64,000 nucleotides of DNA from Astragalus membranaceus (GCA_039519185.1 CM076850.1:87836270-87900269); one strand, 5' to 3'; positions 55,301 to 64,000 are shown, counted from the first letter of the stretch. Numbers and translations are program-made. Notes: generated by a model not told the origin, from the sequence alone.

Positions 55301-58300
55301 CTTAACAGAACGAGGTATCGAGGCAAACCCAGACAAATGTCGATCCGTCACAGAAATGCGAACTCCGACGTCCAAAAGAGAAGTACAAAAACTCAATGGA
55401 ATGATAGCTGCTCTATCTCGCTTCATATCGAATGCAGCATTCAAATCTCTTCCACTTTTCAAAATCCTCAAAAAAGAAGAAAAAGATTTCAAATGGACGC
55501 CCGAGCAAGACGAAGCTTTGAAGCAACTTAAAAAATCTCTCTCCGAGCCTCCAATTTTAACTCGCCCAAATGAAGGAGAAACATTATACCTATATCTAGC
55601 AGTCTCGGAAGAGGCATTAGCTGCCGTTCTAGTACGCGAACTCGAAACCGGGCAAAGTCCCATCTACTTCGCAAGCAAGGCTCTGCACGGGGCTGAAAGT
55701 CGATATCAGAAAATCGAGAAAATCGCCTTGGCCCTCATTATTGCAGCTCGACGTTTTCGAGCTTATTTCGTCGCCCACCAGGTAGTCGTCCGCACTAACT
55801 ACCCAATCAGACAGATACTCCACAGACCCGATCTAGCTGGAAGGATGATCAAATGGGCCGTAGAACTCTCAGAGTTCGGTATCAAATATGAAGCTCGAAC
55901 CACACTTAAAGCACAAGTTCTAGTCGACTTCATCGCCGAGATGACACCTGCTAACACCGGCTCTGACATATGGATCCTCTACGTCGACGGTTCCTCAAAT
56001 CCAAAAGGGAGTGGTGCTGGGATTATGCTAGAAAGCCCGACTGGGGTCATCATCGAAGTTTCCCTTGCATTCGGTTTTCCCACCTCGAACAACCAAGCAG
56101 AGTACGAAGCTTGCATTGCCGGACTTCGCCTGGCAATTGACCTCCAAGTCCAAAAAATTAAACTCCATACCGACTCTCTCTTGGTGGTCTCCCAGATCGA
56201 AAGCAAATACGAGACCAAAGAACCGATCCTACAAAAATACCTACTTCAGGTACGGTCGCTAATAGCTAAATTTGAAGCAAGCGAGATAATTCATGTCCCA
56301 AGAACGGAAAACCAACGAGCTGATATCCTCGCCAAACTCGCAAGCACAAAAACCCCGGGTAACCAAAGGACGACCATCCAAGAAACACTACACAATCCCA
56401 GTGTATCTATCGAGCCGCTGTTTAACCCGACCATCTATGTACTTGAAGAGGCAGACAGCTGGATAACCCCAATTCTAGAGTACATCGTCTCAGGAACGGA
56501 ACCCCCAGACAGAAACGACGCCAAATATATCAGGAGAAGAGCCTCGGCTTTTTCAGCCATCAACGGGACGCTCTATAAACGAAGCCTCTCTTCCCCGTTA
56601 ATTAAATGCATCGAGGGAGAGGAAGCGGCCTATGTGTTGACAGAAATTCATGAGGGGATCTGCGGCCAGCACATGGGAGCTCGTTCTTTAGCACGAAAAA
56701 CCCTTCGAGCCGGCTACTACTGGCCGAGCATGATCGGTGATGCTAGTGATCACGTGAAGAAGTGCAAGAAATGTCAAATCCACGCCAATGTGCACATAGC
56801 TCCCCCCACAGACCTCACGAGTTTATCCTCCACATGGCCCTTCGCATGGTGGGGAATGGACTTGCTCGGACCTTTCGCAAAAGCACCAGGACAAGTCAAA
56901 TTCTTGATCGTCGCCGTAGACTACTTCAGTAAATGGATAGAAGCGGAACCCCTGGCAACTATCACTGCAAAAAACTGCATAAAGTTCTTCAAAAAAAGCA
57001 TTATGAGCAGGTTCGGGATCCCCGAGGTAGTAGTAACAGACAACGGAACGCAATTCACAGACACGGGATTCCGCAAACTAATGTTCGAGCTTAAAATTAA
57101 ACACCATTTCACTTCAGTAGAGCACCCTCAAACCAACGGTCAAGCAGAGGCTGCAAACAAAGTAATACTAAACGGGCTGAAACGACGTTTGGACGATGCT
57201 AAAGGAAATTGGGTAGAAGAATTGCCTTACGTCCTCTGGGGATACCGGACGACCCCCCAAAGCTCCACTGGGGAAACACCTTTTAGGCTATCCTACGGCA
57301 GCGAGGCGGTCATCCCCGTCGAAATCGGCGAACTTAGTTGGAGAACGGCAAATCCCAAAACACAAAGCAATAATGATCAAGCCCTAAGAGAAGAACTCGA
57401 CCTCATCGATGAAATCCGAGGTCGAGCCTCGCTCCGAGAAGCGATCATCAAACAAAAGGTGGCAACCAGATACAACACCAAGGTCGTTCACAGAGATTTC
57501 AATCCTGGCGATCTGGTACTCAGAAGGGCTGACGTCGGTCAGAAAAACGCCTCCCAAGGAAAGCTCGCCCCAAACTGGGAAGGCCCCTACCGAATTTTAT
57601 CTAAAACCGGCACGGGAGCCTTTAAATTGGAGACCCTCCAAGGAAGAAAGGTTGAGAGAACTTGGAACGCAACAAAACTGAAAAGTTATTATCCTTAGAA
57701 AGAAGTCACTCATACCGATCTTATGTAAACTCGAAATAAGCTATTATTAAAGAAGCTTGACATTTCTTTCAAACGCTTTCAAAACTTCTCAAAAGTTTTT
57801 TCAAGTCGCCACACATTCTTGATTTTCATCAAACAGAAATGAAGGGACCTAAACAGGAATCAACTGGGACCGATCTTAAAAGATCTCCCCAAAAGCGACC
57901 ACCCAAAGGTCAAAAACTCTTTGAGAAAACAGTTAAATCCGAGCCGAGTCTTGGCAAACTATCTCAAAGAGACCGGGTCTTCAAGGATCGAAACGTCCTA
58001 CGAACGACCATCGGCCACAGCTGCCGATACCCCTATGGGGCGAGTTAAATCTGGGCCGAGTCCTAGTAAACTGTCCTATAGGTTCAAAACCGGTAAACCG
58101 AGTTCCTCGATTACCGACGTTTTTACGACACACGCGACGTGCAGAATTTAAAAAGCACTCGTTAAAAACTCGCAAAAACGACATACATGACATGCGAAAT
58201 TCGAAAAGCATTCATTAAAGCTCGTAAAGGCCTTATAAGCATATTCCAAAAAGAGGTTACAAATATCTCCAGCTAAGACCAAACAGAAGTTCCGGATCTA

Positions 58301-61300
58301 TACAAAAAATGCATAAGTAAAAGCATACACCAGGAACTTCTGCAAAAGAAACGCTATTACAACATCAGGCAGTGGAAGTCGGGAATATTACACTCTTCGT
58401 CTGCGTCTGAGCATCGATCTTAAAGATCTGACCCCCTTCTACCTCATGGTCGGCGTCAATAATCGACCGATCCAAAATTATAGAAGGATGGACCAAAGTA
58501 ATTTGCTCCTGGGCGGACTCAAAACCCTCCTTGTACAGCTCAATTGCAGAATTAGCAGCTTCCCGAGCCTCCCTCCTAGCCTCATTTGCAAGTTTTGTCG
58601 CCTCTTTAGCATTTCTTCTGCTTTGCTGAAGGGCTGCCTCAAGCTCTGCAATTCGAGCCTCCGCATCGCCGCTGGTACCGACCCGCGCCTCAGATGCTTT
58701 CCTCAAATCCTCTTCCAAACCAGCTACACGAAACTCCAAACCTTTGATCTTCTCGTTGGCCTCGGCAAGTTGCCCCTCCAAAACTTTTTCCCTTTCTTCA
58801 AGCTCCTTGACACGATTCTCGGCAAACTCCGCCCGACGTACAACCTCCCCTTGGCTTTCCTTCAGAACCAGAAGTTCTTGCTTTGTTCGAGCAAGCTCTT
58901 TCGATTTTAAAGCCACGTCTTCCACGAGCTTCACTATTTTTGACTTCTCAAGCTCCAACGAAGCTGCAAAATCGAAAAATGAGGGAAATCAGTTTATGAA
59001 GAAAGAGATGTTTTTATGAAATATAAAAAGCAATGATGTCATTTACCCTTAGCCCGCTGCTCGTATTTTTCTTTCTCGATCCTATGAACATCGGCCAAAT
59101 TCGCCAACAATTTAACAGACGCCCCGACAGGATCCTCCCGCCATTGGGCGTAATTCTGCTCCAAAAAACCCTCCTCCAAGGGTACGGTCTTACTCTTATG
59201 CTTCGGTCTCCTCGAAGTCTTACTCCTTTTTTCTGGCCTCTGCTCGCCACTTGCTTCGGTGCGCACCCTTTTTCCCGAGGTACCCGCACCAACTTCGGGA
59301 GCAGTCGGGGGAGGAGAACTGGAAACAAGATCGACCATAGCCTCATAGGCAAGGTCCTCCTGGGTAACGATATTTATCGGAGAAGCAGCAGTGACCGTCC
59401 CAACAACAGTCTCGGCCTGGGGAGAAGTCGGAAGCGGAACACCAACCCCCTCAGCATCTCCAGATATCTCGACGCTCCTCATCGCCAGCGCCTTCATTAC
59501 GGCGAGCTTCTTTGGGGCCATGGTATCTGGAAAAGAAACATAAATCGGTCATACAAACTACGGTCAAAAATATGCAAATATCAATAGCAAGAAAAACAAG
59601 GCTACCTAAGACAATTTGCACTCGTCTTCGCTTTCCGGCCTGAACTATCTTAGCCGCAGGGATACCCCGATACTTATGTTTTGAAAACGGAATGTTCTCA
59701 GAAATAAACATCAGGATCCTCTTGGTAAGAAGATCGGCAGCGTTCAAACGATTCTGACCAACCGAAAAGGAATTGGTGGATCGTTCAAAATGGGCCTGAC
59801 TCCAACCAATGGGAAACTTGGTGGACACCAAAGTCCGACCATCCTCTGAAAACTTTCCCACTCTCTCAATCGCTTCGTCGGTCACCGGTTCGACCCAATA
59901 AAATAACTCCTTCCAATTCCCCTTCAACGAGTCCGCATAGGCTTTAAAAATCTTAGCACCTCGCCTCGAACGAAGACTGACGTGTTCGCGACCGGACTTA
60001 TTCTCACTACTATTCCGATTGATCTCAAACAAATGAAAAAAGAGCGACGGCGAGACCGGCCTCTCCAGATGAAGACACATTAGCTCGAAAGCTCGAACAA
60101 AAGCCCACGCGTTTGGATGCAACTGAGAAGGCGCAACATCCAAAGTCGCCAAGACCGTCTGCTCAAACCAAGTGAAAGGAGGCCTGATATTCATCTCGTT
60201 TATCAGCATATGATACAAAGTAAACTTAAGCTCTCCTGGCCACAAAGCCACATGCTCTCCCTTCTTCATTCCCTCGACTCTCCAAATTCGCTTCGAGCGA
60301 CCCGAAGCTTTCCTCCCGACCCTCTCCAAATTAAACCCATGCTGGTACAACGATTCGATCTCCAAAATATTTTTGGAAACCCAATCATATTGGGAGACCT
60401 CTCGCACCGGTACGTCAAGGTCCCCGCAACCAGTACTAGAGTACTCATCCAGAGAAACGGCAGAAGCTCGGCTGGACTCCGGTTGGCTCTTAGGGCGAGA
60501 TTCAACTTGTTCTTCAACACCCTCTCTATCGGACTCATCAGCAGAGTCGGAACTCGACCCAAGATCGACCTCGGAACCCTCTGATTCCTCCACTGGAATT
60601 TCCTCATCAGACTCGGAAGTAACAGCCATCACATCCACCAAGCAATCCTCCTCCACATCTTCGGGAGTATCGTCATTCGGCTCATTAGCATCGGTCGCAG
60701 GAGAAGAACTTTCGCTCTCAAAATTATCTTCCGCCTTATCACTCACAGGGGCGGAAGCAGAGTGCTCTTGCACGTCCGGGGCGGCGACTTCAAGAGGCTC
60801 GGCACGGACCTCAGGGATTTCACCACCAGAAGCCATCGCACTCGTAAACTCTTTCCGGTACTGAGTGACGTCTCTCCGAGTTTGTTTTGTCCTCGCCAGA
60901 GCGAATCTACAGGAATGGGGGACGAAATGTCAGGGTTAAAGATCGAAAATGGGTTCGCGAGCAAGTCGGAACCCGACCTGACGACCCCCATTCTGAGATC
61001 AAAGGGGACTGGGGGAAGTCCAGGCACAAACAAAAAGAAAAGTAAAGAAAAATCAAAAATAGACTAACCTCGGAACTAAGCCGCAAGTTGATTATATCTG
61101 GAGAAATACGGTTGTCAATCCACAGAAACCGACCTTAAAAGTACTTCGAAACTTTTCAAACTCGTTTACTTTAAAGAAACTCGGGAGCTCTCGAAGATCG
61201 ATAAATCGAAGACAGATAATCAGCAAGCAATAAATGGGAAGGTGAGACCCTTTATTTATAGCAAAGCGGATTTTATGGGCCTGGGCCGGGAAGTCGAAGC

Positions 61301-62342
61301 GTCACATCCAAACCCTAGCCCATTAAAATTCGCACGATGAAGAATAAACGTCACCATCACGCGCCGCCACCGTGAAATCACGCTTTGTCAGAAACAATAA
61401 AGATGGCACTGATTCCAAGATTACGCTGATTCCAAAGCAGCACAGAATTCAAAAAACTATCTACCTCGCTCGGAAGATCGACGACCATTTAACATCGGCC
61501 AAAAATCCCAGGCTCGACATAAACTCAAGACTGGAGAAATTTCTACTCAAACAAAGACAAAAATACAAGGCTACGTCGCCCATCAAGTCAAGGTCGCTCC
61601 TCAAATCGACCAGACTTGGGGGGCCACTGTTATGGTAATATGTCTTAATAATAATTGCACCCCTCATTTAGGGCCCATTAACAATTTGGCCCATTAACAG
61701 CCCAACCAAATCAACGGCTCAGATGTCTTCTCAAGATCGGTTGGCTCAGAATAAACAACACAAACACATTCAAACTCTATAAATACCCCATTCAATGCTC
61801 ATTAATGGTAAGCACTTTTTAACCAAACACTTATTCTCTCAAATACTGACTTAAGCGTCGGAGTATCATTGCAGGTACAACCTCGCCCTCCAAGATCGAA
61901 CATCTCAAGATCGAACACCTCAACATCGCCTCTCAAGGTCGAACCTCTCCAGGTCGAACAAAACCTTCCTCTCAAAGCCCGAAGACAAAGATAGAATCAA
62001 GGACGAAATATCTACCAACTGCATAATATCGATCCTCAAGATCGGAAGCACGGTACAGAACAGTAAAGTAGAATGCTTTCTTCACTTACAGTTACAGCAC
62101 AAAAAGAATCAAAGCAAATGCACAAACCTAATTCTTAACAAAAAAAAGAGAGATTTTCGGGTAGCGTAATAGAAATTACAAGAGGTGACAGAAACGATAG
62201 ATTAGATCTCTTAAGGAATGAGAAAAGAAAGATCAACCTGAGGAACTTCAATTGGTTGATTGAGTTCACCGGGGATGATATCTTCGATAGGTGTTTGATC
62301 TTTAGTCAACTTCACGTAACGCGATTGCTTGTTTTCTTCCAT
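49148..62342 (-). CDS. CNR6: PLAC8-family protein, cell number regulator 6-like (four coding exons, 244 aa)
   Basis: Exons 62238-62342, 50132-50246, 49624-49901 and 49148-49384 join in frame with GT-AG introns to a 244-aa protein. It starts MEENKQSRYVKLTKDQTPIE, has HKCPECRQPLPESYAPPADE, the family motif CLTGLFCPCVLFGRN (about 74-88), two hydrophobic segments (about 105-127 and 135-153) and the CCLHWCALCQEHREMKGRLS block near the C terminus. PLAC8/CNR proteins are small cysteine-rich membrane proteins linked to organ size and metal handling; the exact role of this one is not shown by sequence. Most relatives have Trp after the first Cys of the motif; here it is Leu. Intron 1 is about 12 kb because of the retrotransposon at 51501-62062. 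All exons remain open, so the gene is probably functional if the intron is spliced. Confidence 0.93.
49624..49901 (-). CDS. CNR6: CNR6-like exon 3
   Basis: 278 bases between TTGCAG and AAG/GTACAT. Holds the CPC motif and both hydrophobic segments; first two bases complete a split Cys codon. Confidence 0.93.
50132..50246 (-). CDS. CNR6: CNR6-like exon 2
   Basis: 115 bases after acceptor TTTGCAG, ending at donor GTT/GTAAGT. Encodes LAVHKCPECRQPLPESYAPP and the following PWMTGIFGCAEDRES. Confidence 0.92.
50247..51500 (-). other. CNR6-like intron 1, 3' part
   Basis: AT-rich non-coding intron with nothing further recognised. The retrotransposon target duplication GTAAA ends it at 51496-51500. 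Confidence 0.6.
51501..51935 (+). repeat. Tat 5' LTR
   Basis: TGTTATGGTAATATG...GGTACAGAACA, with TATA box CTCTATAAATACCCC near 51648-51662. Several AAGATCGAAC-type repeats lie in the downstream half. Confidence 0.96.
51937..51953 (+). promoter_or_regulatory. Tat primer binding site
   Basis: TGGCGACCACAGTGGGA, one base inside the LTR; same site as the element at 13970-22371. Confidence 0.9.
51999..57698 (+). CDS. Tat-lineage gag-pol polyprotein (1899 aa)
   Basis: Uninterrupted frame from ATG at 51999. An Arg/Ser-rich N-terminal region (about residues 125-220) carries two copies of RGNGSRSPLARQ. Gag core is at about 250-410, a Cys/His motif CRYHRSNGHDTNHC at about 489-502, protease DQGSSSD near 639, reverse transcriptase with YLDDM (Asp 1053-1054), RNase H near 1195, then a second RNase H domain starting WILYVDGSSNPKGSGAG (about 1325) with NNQAEYEACIAGL. 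The integrase zinc finger is near 1545-1590 and the core triad Asp 1621, Asp 1681, Glu 1717 has the DD35E spacing. The second RNase H is the hallmark of the Tat lineage. The C terminus ends TWNATKLKSYYP. The protein would package, copy and integrate the element. Confidence 0.96.
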   Translation: MAPTHRSIPTSLMAEPDLGPQRTPEGHVQELTNSSQTRSRHPNTGPSRAQSGADETSLPSPPQLLPALTDAVQHLVQLLARQEAVNEERNNRFANLESEVARLQGRNVLDQQSSGQSSLEERRPTRRRLFHRSPPRRKLTHRSPARRQRGNGSRSPLARQHEAHSRSPSARQYDDLDDPHSPPRRHRGNGSRSPLARQIEGSTSSRRRSRSHDIIQKVHHRRQPLSQVNRLGRKGPFTKSIDNFRVPRYLEKPPGGLKTYDGTGDPDRHLDQFDTTMQYRNVPMEMKCRIFPLTLDKMASEWFRTLRSNTISSWDQLAKHFSVHFAHSKSKPKNKNVLASIVQKANEPLREYIERFNIEALQVRQLDDAFRIFFMAQGLLPGSSFRKHINTWEPNTLQEFLELSQCFINEEENSKIDKTSSQAESSKRHIEVDPRKNSWNIGRKNRHQVYTELNVSNAQLLGECWNVEFRDVKPPRPLPIRPGQKANKYCRYHRSNGHDTNHCNALKDDIEDLIKRGKLSSYVKREGERSDNFGRERNENLRAKGKEMTDPDREELDKKRSVIMMITGGFDHEGSGKSMKRKWKELLCVASTSTTPVKTNRPPLSFSDNDLIDGKANKHVPLLISAIIANKEVRRILVDQGSSSDIIFIDLLSKMGIDKEELTPYRGTALSGFNGSRTKPLGHLELMVTYGTEPMVRTVRTKFLVLPCESIYNGIIGRPTLGRLGAVTSTTHLKMKFHSLCDRVITLNSDLESASRCFFLWTKNERKASEHEGVPPSEELATPKMPKGRSTEVNTATNVGTNCGPEVEKQIDIDELTKELKRKIRRPEPDGKFVETQLGSDPSQKIKIGIDLPEKIKTELTQCLKDFKDIFAWSAEDMPGIPPEIACHRLAINPEAKWIAQRKRAQSREKAIAATLAVDDLIRANFISEVKYTTWLSNPVLVKKSNGKWRMCVDYTDLNKACPKDAFPVPSIDRLVDSASGFQLLSFMDAYSGYNQIAMFPPDQAKTAFITDRGNFAYRVMPFGLKNAGATYQRMMNKVFQNQIGKSVEVYLDDMIAKSKSDADHVSDLKAIFSEVRKNRMRLNPEKCTFGVRAGKFLGFFLTERGIEANPDKCRSVTEMRTPTSKREVQKLNGMIAALSRFISNAAFKSLPLFKILKKEEKDFKWTPEQDEALKQLKKSLSEPPILTRPNEGETLYLYLAVSEEALAAVLVRELETGQSPIYFASKALHGAESRYQKIEKIALALIIAARRFRAYFVAHQVVVRTNYPIRQILHRPDLAGRMIKWAVELSEFGIKYEARTTLKAQVLVDFIAEMTPANTGSDIWILYVDGSSNPKGSGAGIMLESPTGVIIEVSLAFGFPTSNNQAEYEACIAGLRLAIDLQVQKIKLHTDSLLVVSQIESKYETKEPILQKYLLQVRSLIAKFEASEIIHVPRTENQRADILAKLASTKTPGNQRTTIQETLHNPSVSIEPLFNPTIYVLEEADSWITPILEYIVSGTEPPDRNDAKYIRRRASAFSAINGTLYKRSLSSPLIKCIEGEEAAYVLTEIHEGICGQHMGARSLARKTLRAGYYWPSMIGDASDHVKKCKKCQIHANVHIAPPTDLTSLSSTWPFAWWGMDLLGPFAKAPGQVKFLIVAVDYFSKWIEAEPLATITAKNCIKFFKKSIMSRFGIPEVVVTDNGTQFTDTGFRKLMFELKIKHHFTSVEHPQTNGQAEAANKVILNGLKRRLDDAKGNWVEELPYVLWGYRTTPQSSTGETPFRLSYGSEAVIPVEIGELSWRTANPKTQSNNDQALREELDLIDEIRGRASLREAIIKQKVATRYNTKVVHRDFNPGDLVLRRADVGQKNASQGKLAPNWEGPYRILSKTGTGAFKLETLQGRKVERTWNATKLKSYYP
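57699..58364. other. Region between converging gag-pol and antisense gene
   Basis: No supported gene. Should hold the 3' ends of both transcripts. Contains two near copies of a block with AAATC(C/T)G(A/G)GCCGAGTCCTAGTAAACT-like text at about 57935 and 58045. Confidence 0.6.
58365..58963 (-). CDS. Antisense gene exon 3 (coiled coil)
   Basis: Begins after TTTTGCAG and encodes about 198 residues with heptad-like Leu/Ala/Glu spacing (VKELEEREKVLEGQLAEANE), ending SVIFPTSTA. Confidence 0.83.
58365..60836 (-). CDS. Antisense spliced gene of the Tat element (three exons, 769 aa)
   Basis: Exons 59606-60836, 59047-59526 and 58365-58963 on the minus strand are separated by 79- and 83-bp segments with exact GT...AG ends, and both joins keep the frame; total 2310 bases including the stop. 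The protein has an acidic Ser/Glu/Asp-rich N terminus (about 1-150), a globular part around GELKFTLYHMLINEMNIRPP and QLHPNAWAFVRAFELMCLHL (about 205-275), similar to the 'putative gypsy type transposon' family PF04195, a basic PEKRSKTSRRPKHKSK stretch likely to be a nuclear signal, and a C-terminal coiled coil (about 575-725). Antisense extra ORFs are known in Tat elements; their function is unknown. It runs in the same direction as the host CNR6-like gene. Confidence 0.85.
59047..59526 (-). CDS. Antisense gene exon 2 (basic region)
   Basis: After acceptor TTTTCCAG; contains MAPKKLAVMKALAM and the basic cluster RSKTSRRPKHKSK; ends at donor AAGG/GTAAAT. Confidence 0.83.
59606..60836 (-). CDS. 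Antisense gene exon 1 (acidic region and PF04195-like domain)
   Basis: ATG at 60836 begins MASGGEIPEVRAEPLEVAAP; ends at donor CTTAG/GTAGCC after the basic run KRRRVQIVL. Confidence 0.85.
60993..61068 (-). other. Possible 5' UTR intron of the antisense gene
   Basis: CCGAG/GTTAGTC donor and TTTGATCTCAG/AA acceptor bound a T-rich 76-bp segment upstream of the ATG. An upstream ATG near 60990 opens an overlapping frame. Confidence 0.5.
61251..61261 (-). promoter_or_regulatory. Candidate TATA box of the antisense gene
   Basis: Minus strand CTATAAATAAA, about 415 bp upstream of the antisense ATG and inside the element, so the antisense gene may have its own promoter. Confidence 0.55.
61613..61627 (+). 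promoter_or_regulatory. Polypurine tract of the Tat element
   Basis: GACTTGGGGGGCCAC directly before the 3' LTR. Confidence 0.88.
61628..62062 (+). repeat. Tat 3' LTR
   Basis: Same 435 bases as 51501-51935 as far as I can see by eye. Confidence 0.96.
62238..62342 (-). CDS. CNR6: CNR6-like exon 1
   Basis: 35 codons, MEENKQSRYVKLTKDQTPIE to IEVPQ, with donor CAG/GTTGATC. The ATG follows a 5' UTR splice acceptor by seven bases. Confidence 0.92.
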
Positions 62343-62349
62343 CTGAGGT

Positions 62350-62453
62350 CTGAGCAAAGAGCAATGGAAAATAATTCAGTTTTGATGGCAAGAAAAAATT
62401 AATTGATTAATTGAAAATAAAAAATAGACAAGATCGAGAGGATATAGGGAAAC
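62350..62453 (-). other. Likely 5' UTR intron of the CNR6-like gene
   Basis: Donor CAACCAAG/GTTTCC and acceptor TTTGCTCAG/ACCTCAG bound a 104-bp AT-rich segment just upstream of the start codon. The preceding leader is about 62454-62525. Confidence 0.65.
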
Positions 62454-62525
62454 CTTGGTTGTTGCCGATGGAATCGAAAACTGAGAGATAAAGAAAGGAA
62501 GCAATCTGCTTCTGCTTTGAGTCGG

Positions 62526-62969
62526 TCAATATTCAAAACTAGTCAACCTCCTGTGCTTATTGCGTGCACAGGCTACGTTAAGAAAAACTCGGATTATTTA
62601 TTGTCCTAAGTTCAACCCGCTAATTCATGAATTTTCTTTTTCATTTTTTTTTTGATCAAAATTTCTTTTTCTTTTTGATGAATCCTTTTTTATTTTGTTT
62701 TTATTATTTTTAATAGGAAAAGTGACACTACCATATAAGACAAGACTAATGTATTTTATATTTTTTCCGTATCTCAGAGTTTACAACACTCACACTCTGC
62801 ACACGAACCACTAGAATTAGCTCTTTTTAAGAAAATTATTTGACAACTTTTACCGCATAAAAATAACCTTTCTAACTCGAACCTAACCCCTAGATAGCTT
62901 TGCCTAAATGGTTACTCGAGAAGAATTAATGGCATGAAAAGAATTTGAAATTTATATAAAAATGGTGAG
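62526..62969 (-). other. Promoter side of the CNR6-like gene
   Basis: AT-rich intergenic DNA; it should contain the gene's promoter but I see no clear TATA box or other site to name. Confidence 0.45.
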
Positions 62970-64000
62970 TGTAACATCCTCAAAATAATTAGGCGAATTA
63001 TATGGATGTTAACCCAAATGAATTATTTTAGTACTTGATTAGAGTAACTATAGAGTGCTAAAGTTAATTATTTGGTTGTCTCAGAGTCGCTGACCGGATA
63101 ACACGGAATAAGGGCAATATGGTCTTTGACCATATTACCCCTTAGTGAGATATTTGTTAAGTGAAAAGAAAAGAAAGAAAGGAAAAGAAAAGAGGAGAAG
63201 TCGTGAAGGAAGAGAAAGAAGAGAAAAGGAAGAAGAAGAAGACGAAGAAGAAGAAGACCCATCACCCCCAAGTTCCCAAACTTTATCATCTTCATCATCT
63301 CCCCTCCATTGCCAAAACCCCCAAAGCTTGGTAAGTTTTCATCCATTTTTCCCCAAGTTATGGAGCTGCGAATTTTAGGGGTTTTGAGGGAGAAAATTGT
63401 TGAAATCTTGGATTGAATGATGAAATTGATGATTTAATCATGTATAGGGTCGAAGCCAAGGAAGGTTGAACGCGTTTGGAAGCTCGAATCGAAGTTGAAA
63501 GCGGATTGGTGATTTTCGGTTCTCGTTTGGAGATTTTGAAGTTTCGGTGATTTCGGCTCGGTATCAGCTCTCGCTTCAAGGGTGAGTTTTACTCACGCTT
63601 AGGATGTTTTCATTTTACAACGAACTTTTCGTGATTTGGTTTCGAAAGATTTTGAGTCGAAAACCGTTATTTCGAAATATGTCGTATTTTGATAAAATTC
63701 GTTTTGAGTGAGATTTCGATTGATTTGATCGATTGTGTGATATTGATTGGGTCTATTTTGCTGGTTGTTAAATCTGTTTTCGATCGGAACAAGAATCGGA
63801 ATTGAGCGGAATAGCGAATTTCGCAAGAAAACGGAAAACCTGCACTTTTCTGCAGATGGTCGCGTCGCGAGAAATTCGTCCCCATCGCGTCGCGACCAGG
63901 CCCAGTTTTGTCTCGCAAATGTTTCTCACGCTTTTTGCGCCGCGACGGTAGCAGTTCGCGTCGCGACGTTTTACAGATTTTCAGCAACTGTACACTGATT
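62970..64000 (+). mobile_element. Probable start of another LTR (runs off the window)
   Basis: Begins TGTAACATCCTCAAAATAAT, a common type of start for plant gypsy LTRs, followed by a purine-rich GAAG tract (63160-63260) and a T/G-rich unit. Near the end GTCGCGTCGCGAGAAATTCG, ATCGCGTCGCGACC and GCGTCGCGACG repeat a GTCGCGAC-type palindrome. No coding region is supported. Confidence 0.45.

Larger units (their letters stand above)
51501..62062 (+). mobile_element. Structurally intact, very young Tat-lineage Ty3/gypsy element
   Basis: LTRs 51501-51935 and 61628-62062 are both 435 bp and appear identical base for base. A perfect target duplication GTAAA flanks it (51496-51500, 62063-62067). Primer binding site, purine tract and an uninterrupted gag-pol are present, as is an antisense spliced gene between pol and the 3' LTR. 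The second RNase H domain in pol and the antisense gene place it in the Tat lineage (Retand/Grande-like). Everything needed for movement seems present, so it may be active. Confidence 0.96.

Noticed and set aside
60117..60864. Plus-strand frames opposite the antisense gene exon 1
   Set aside because: They are complements of the Ser/Glu-rich region and are not in frame with pol.
63145..63378. Lys/Glu-rich small protein
   Set aside because: It is a GAAG-rich low-complexity tract in a probable LTR.

Overview
The window is plant nuclear DNA, most likely from a eudicot. The evidence is one ordinary spliced plant gene with GT-AG introns, AT-rich flanks, plant-type LTR retrotransposons (Ty1/copia, Athila-like, Tat-like, Ogre-like) and a CACTA element with the terminal bases CACTACAAAA. 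Ogre-like sequence fits a legume, but the species cannot be fixed from the window. No tRNA, rRNA, CRISPR array or bacterial-type gene is visible.

Layout. 1-6049: start of an Ogre-like element on the minus strand (internal region, two primer-binding-site copies, one 2.6-kb LTR) that cuts into a decayed Ty1/copia pol (6050-7870), followed by a small reverse-transcriptase zinc-finger/RNase H-like scrap. 9003-13875: a near-complete minus-strand Ty1/copia element in a GA repeat. 13970-22371: a gutted Tat-like element on the minus strand, packed with tandem arrays and over 40 copies of a GGCGCC-type palindrome, sitting in an AT microsatellite. 22738-23406: a probable solo LTR. 23534-48668: a nest in which one old non-coding LTR element (LTRs about 5% apart) was split by a solo LTR (26641-27506), a CACTA element (28029-29251), a young Athila-like element (29263-38459) and a young deletion-derivative copia element (39434-48199). 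The last is itself split by a 3.5-kb Ogre-like solo LTR (42821-46308).

49148-62342 is the one host gene recognised: a four-exon PLAC8-family gene (cell number regulator 6-like, 244 aa) on the minus strand. Its first intron is about 12 kb because a structurally intact Tat-lineage Ty3/gypsy element (51501-62062) lies in it. This element has LTRs that look identical, a perfect 5-bp target duplication and an uninterrupted 1899-aa gag-pol frame. On its opposite strand it also carries a three-exon gene whose exons join in frame into a 769-aa protein. That antisense gene points the same way as the host gene, between host exons 1 and 2. From 62970 a further LTR-like sequence begins and leaves the window.

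The strongest leads are the spliced antisense gene inside a very young retrotransposon in a host intron, the palindrome arrays of the 13970-22371 element, and the non-autonomous copia element that kept a long rebuilt ORF and about 99% identical LTRs.
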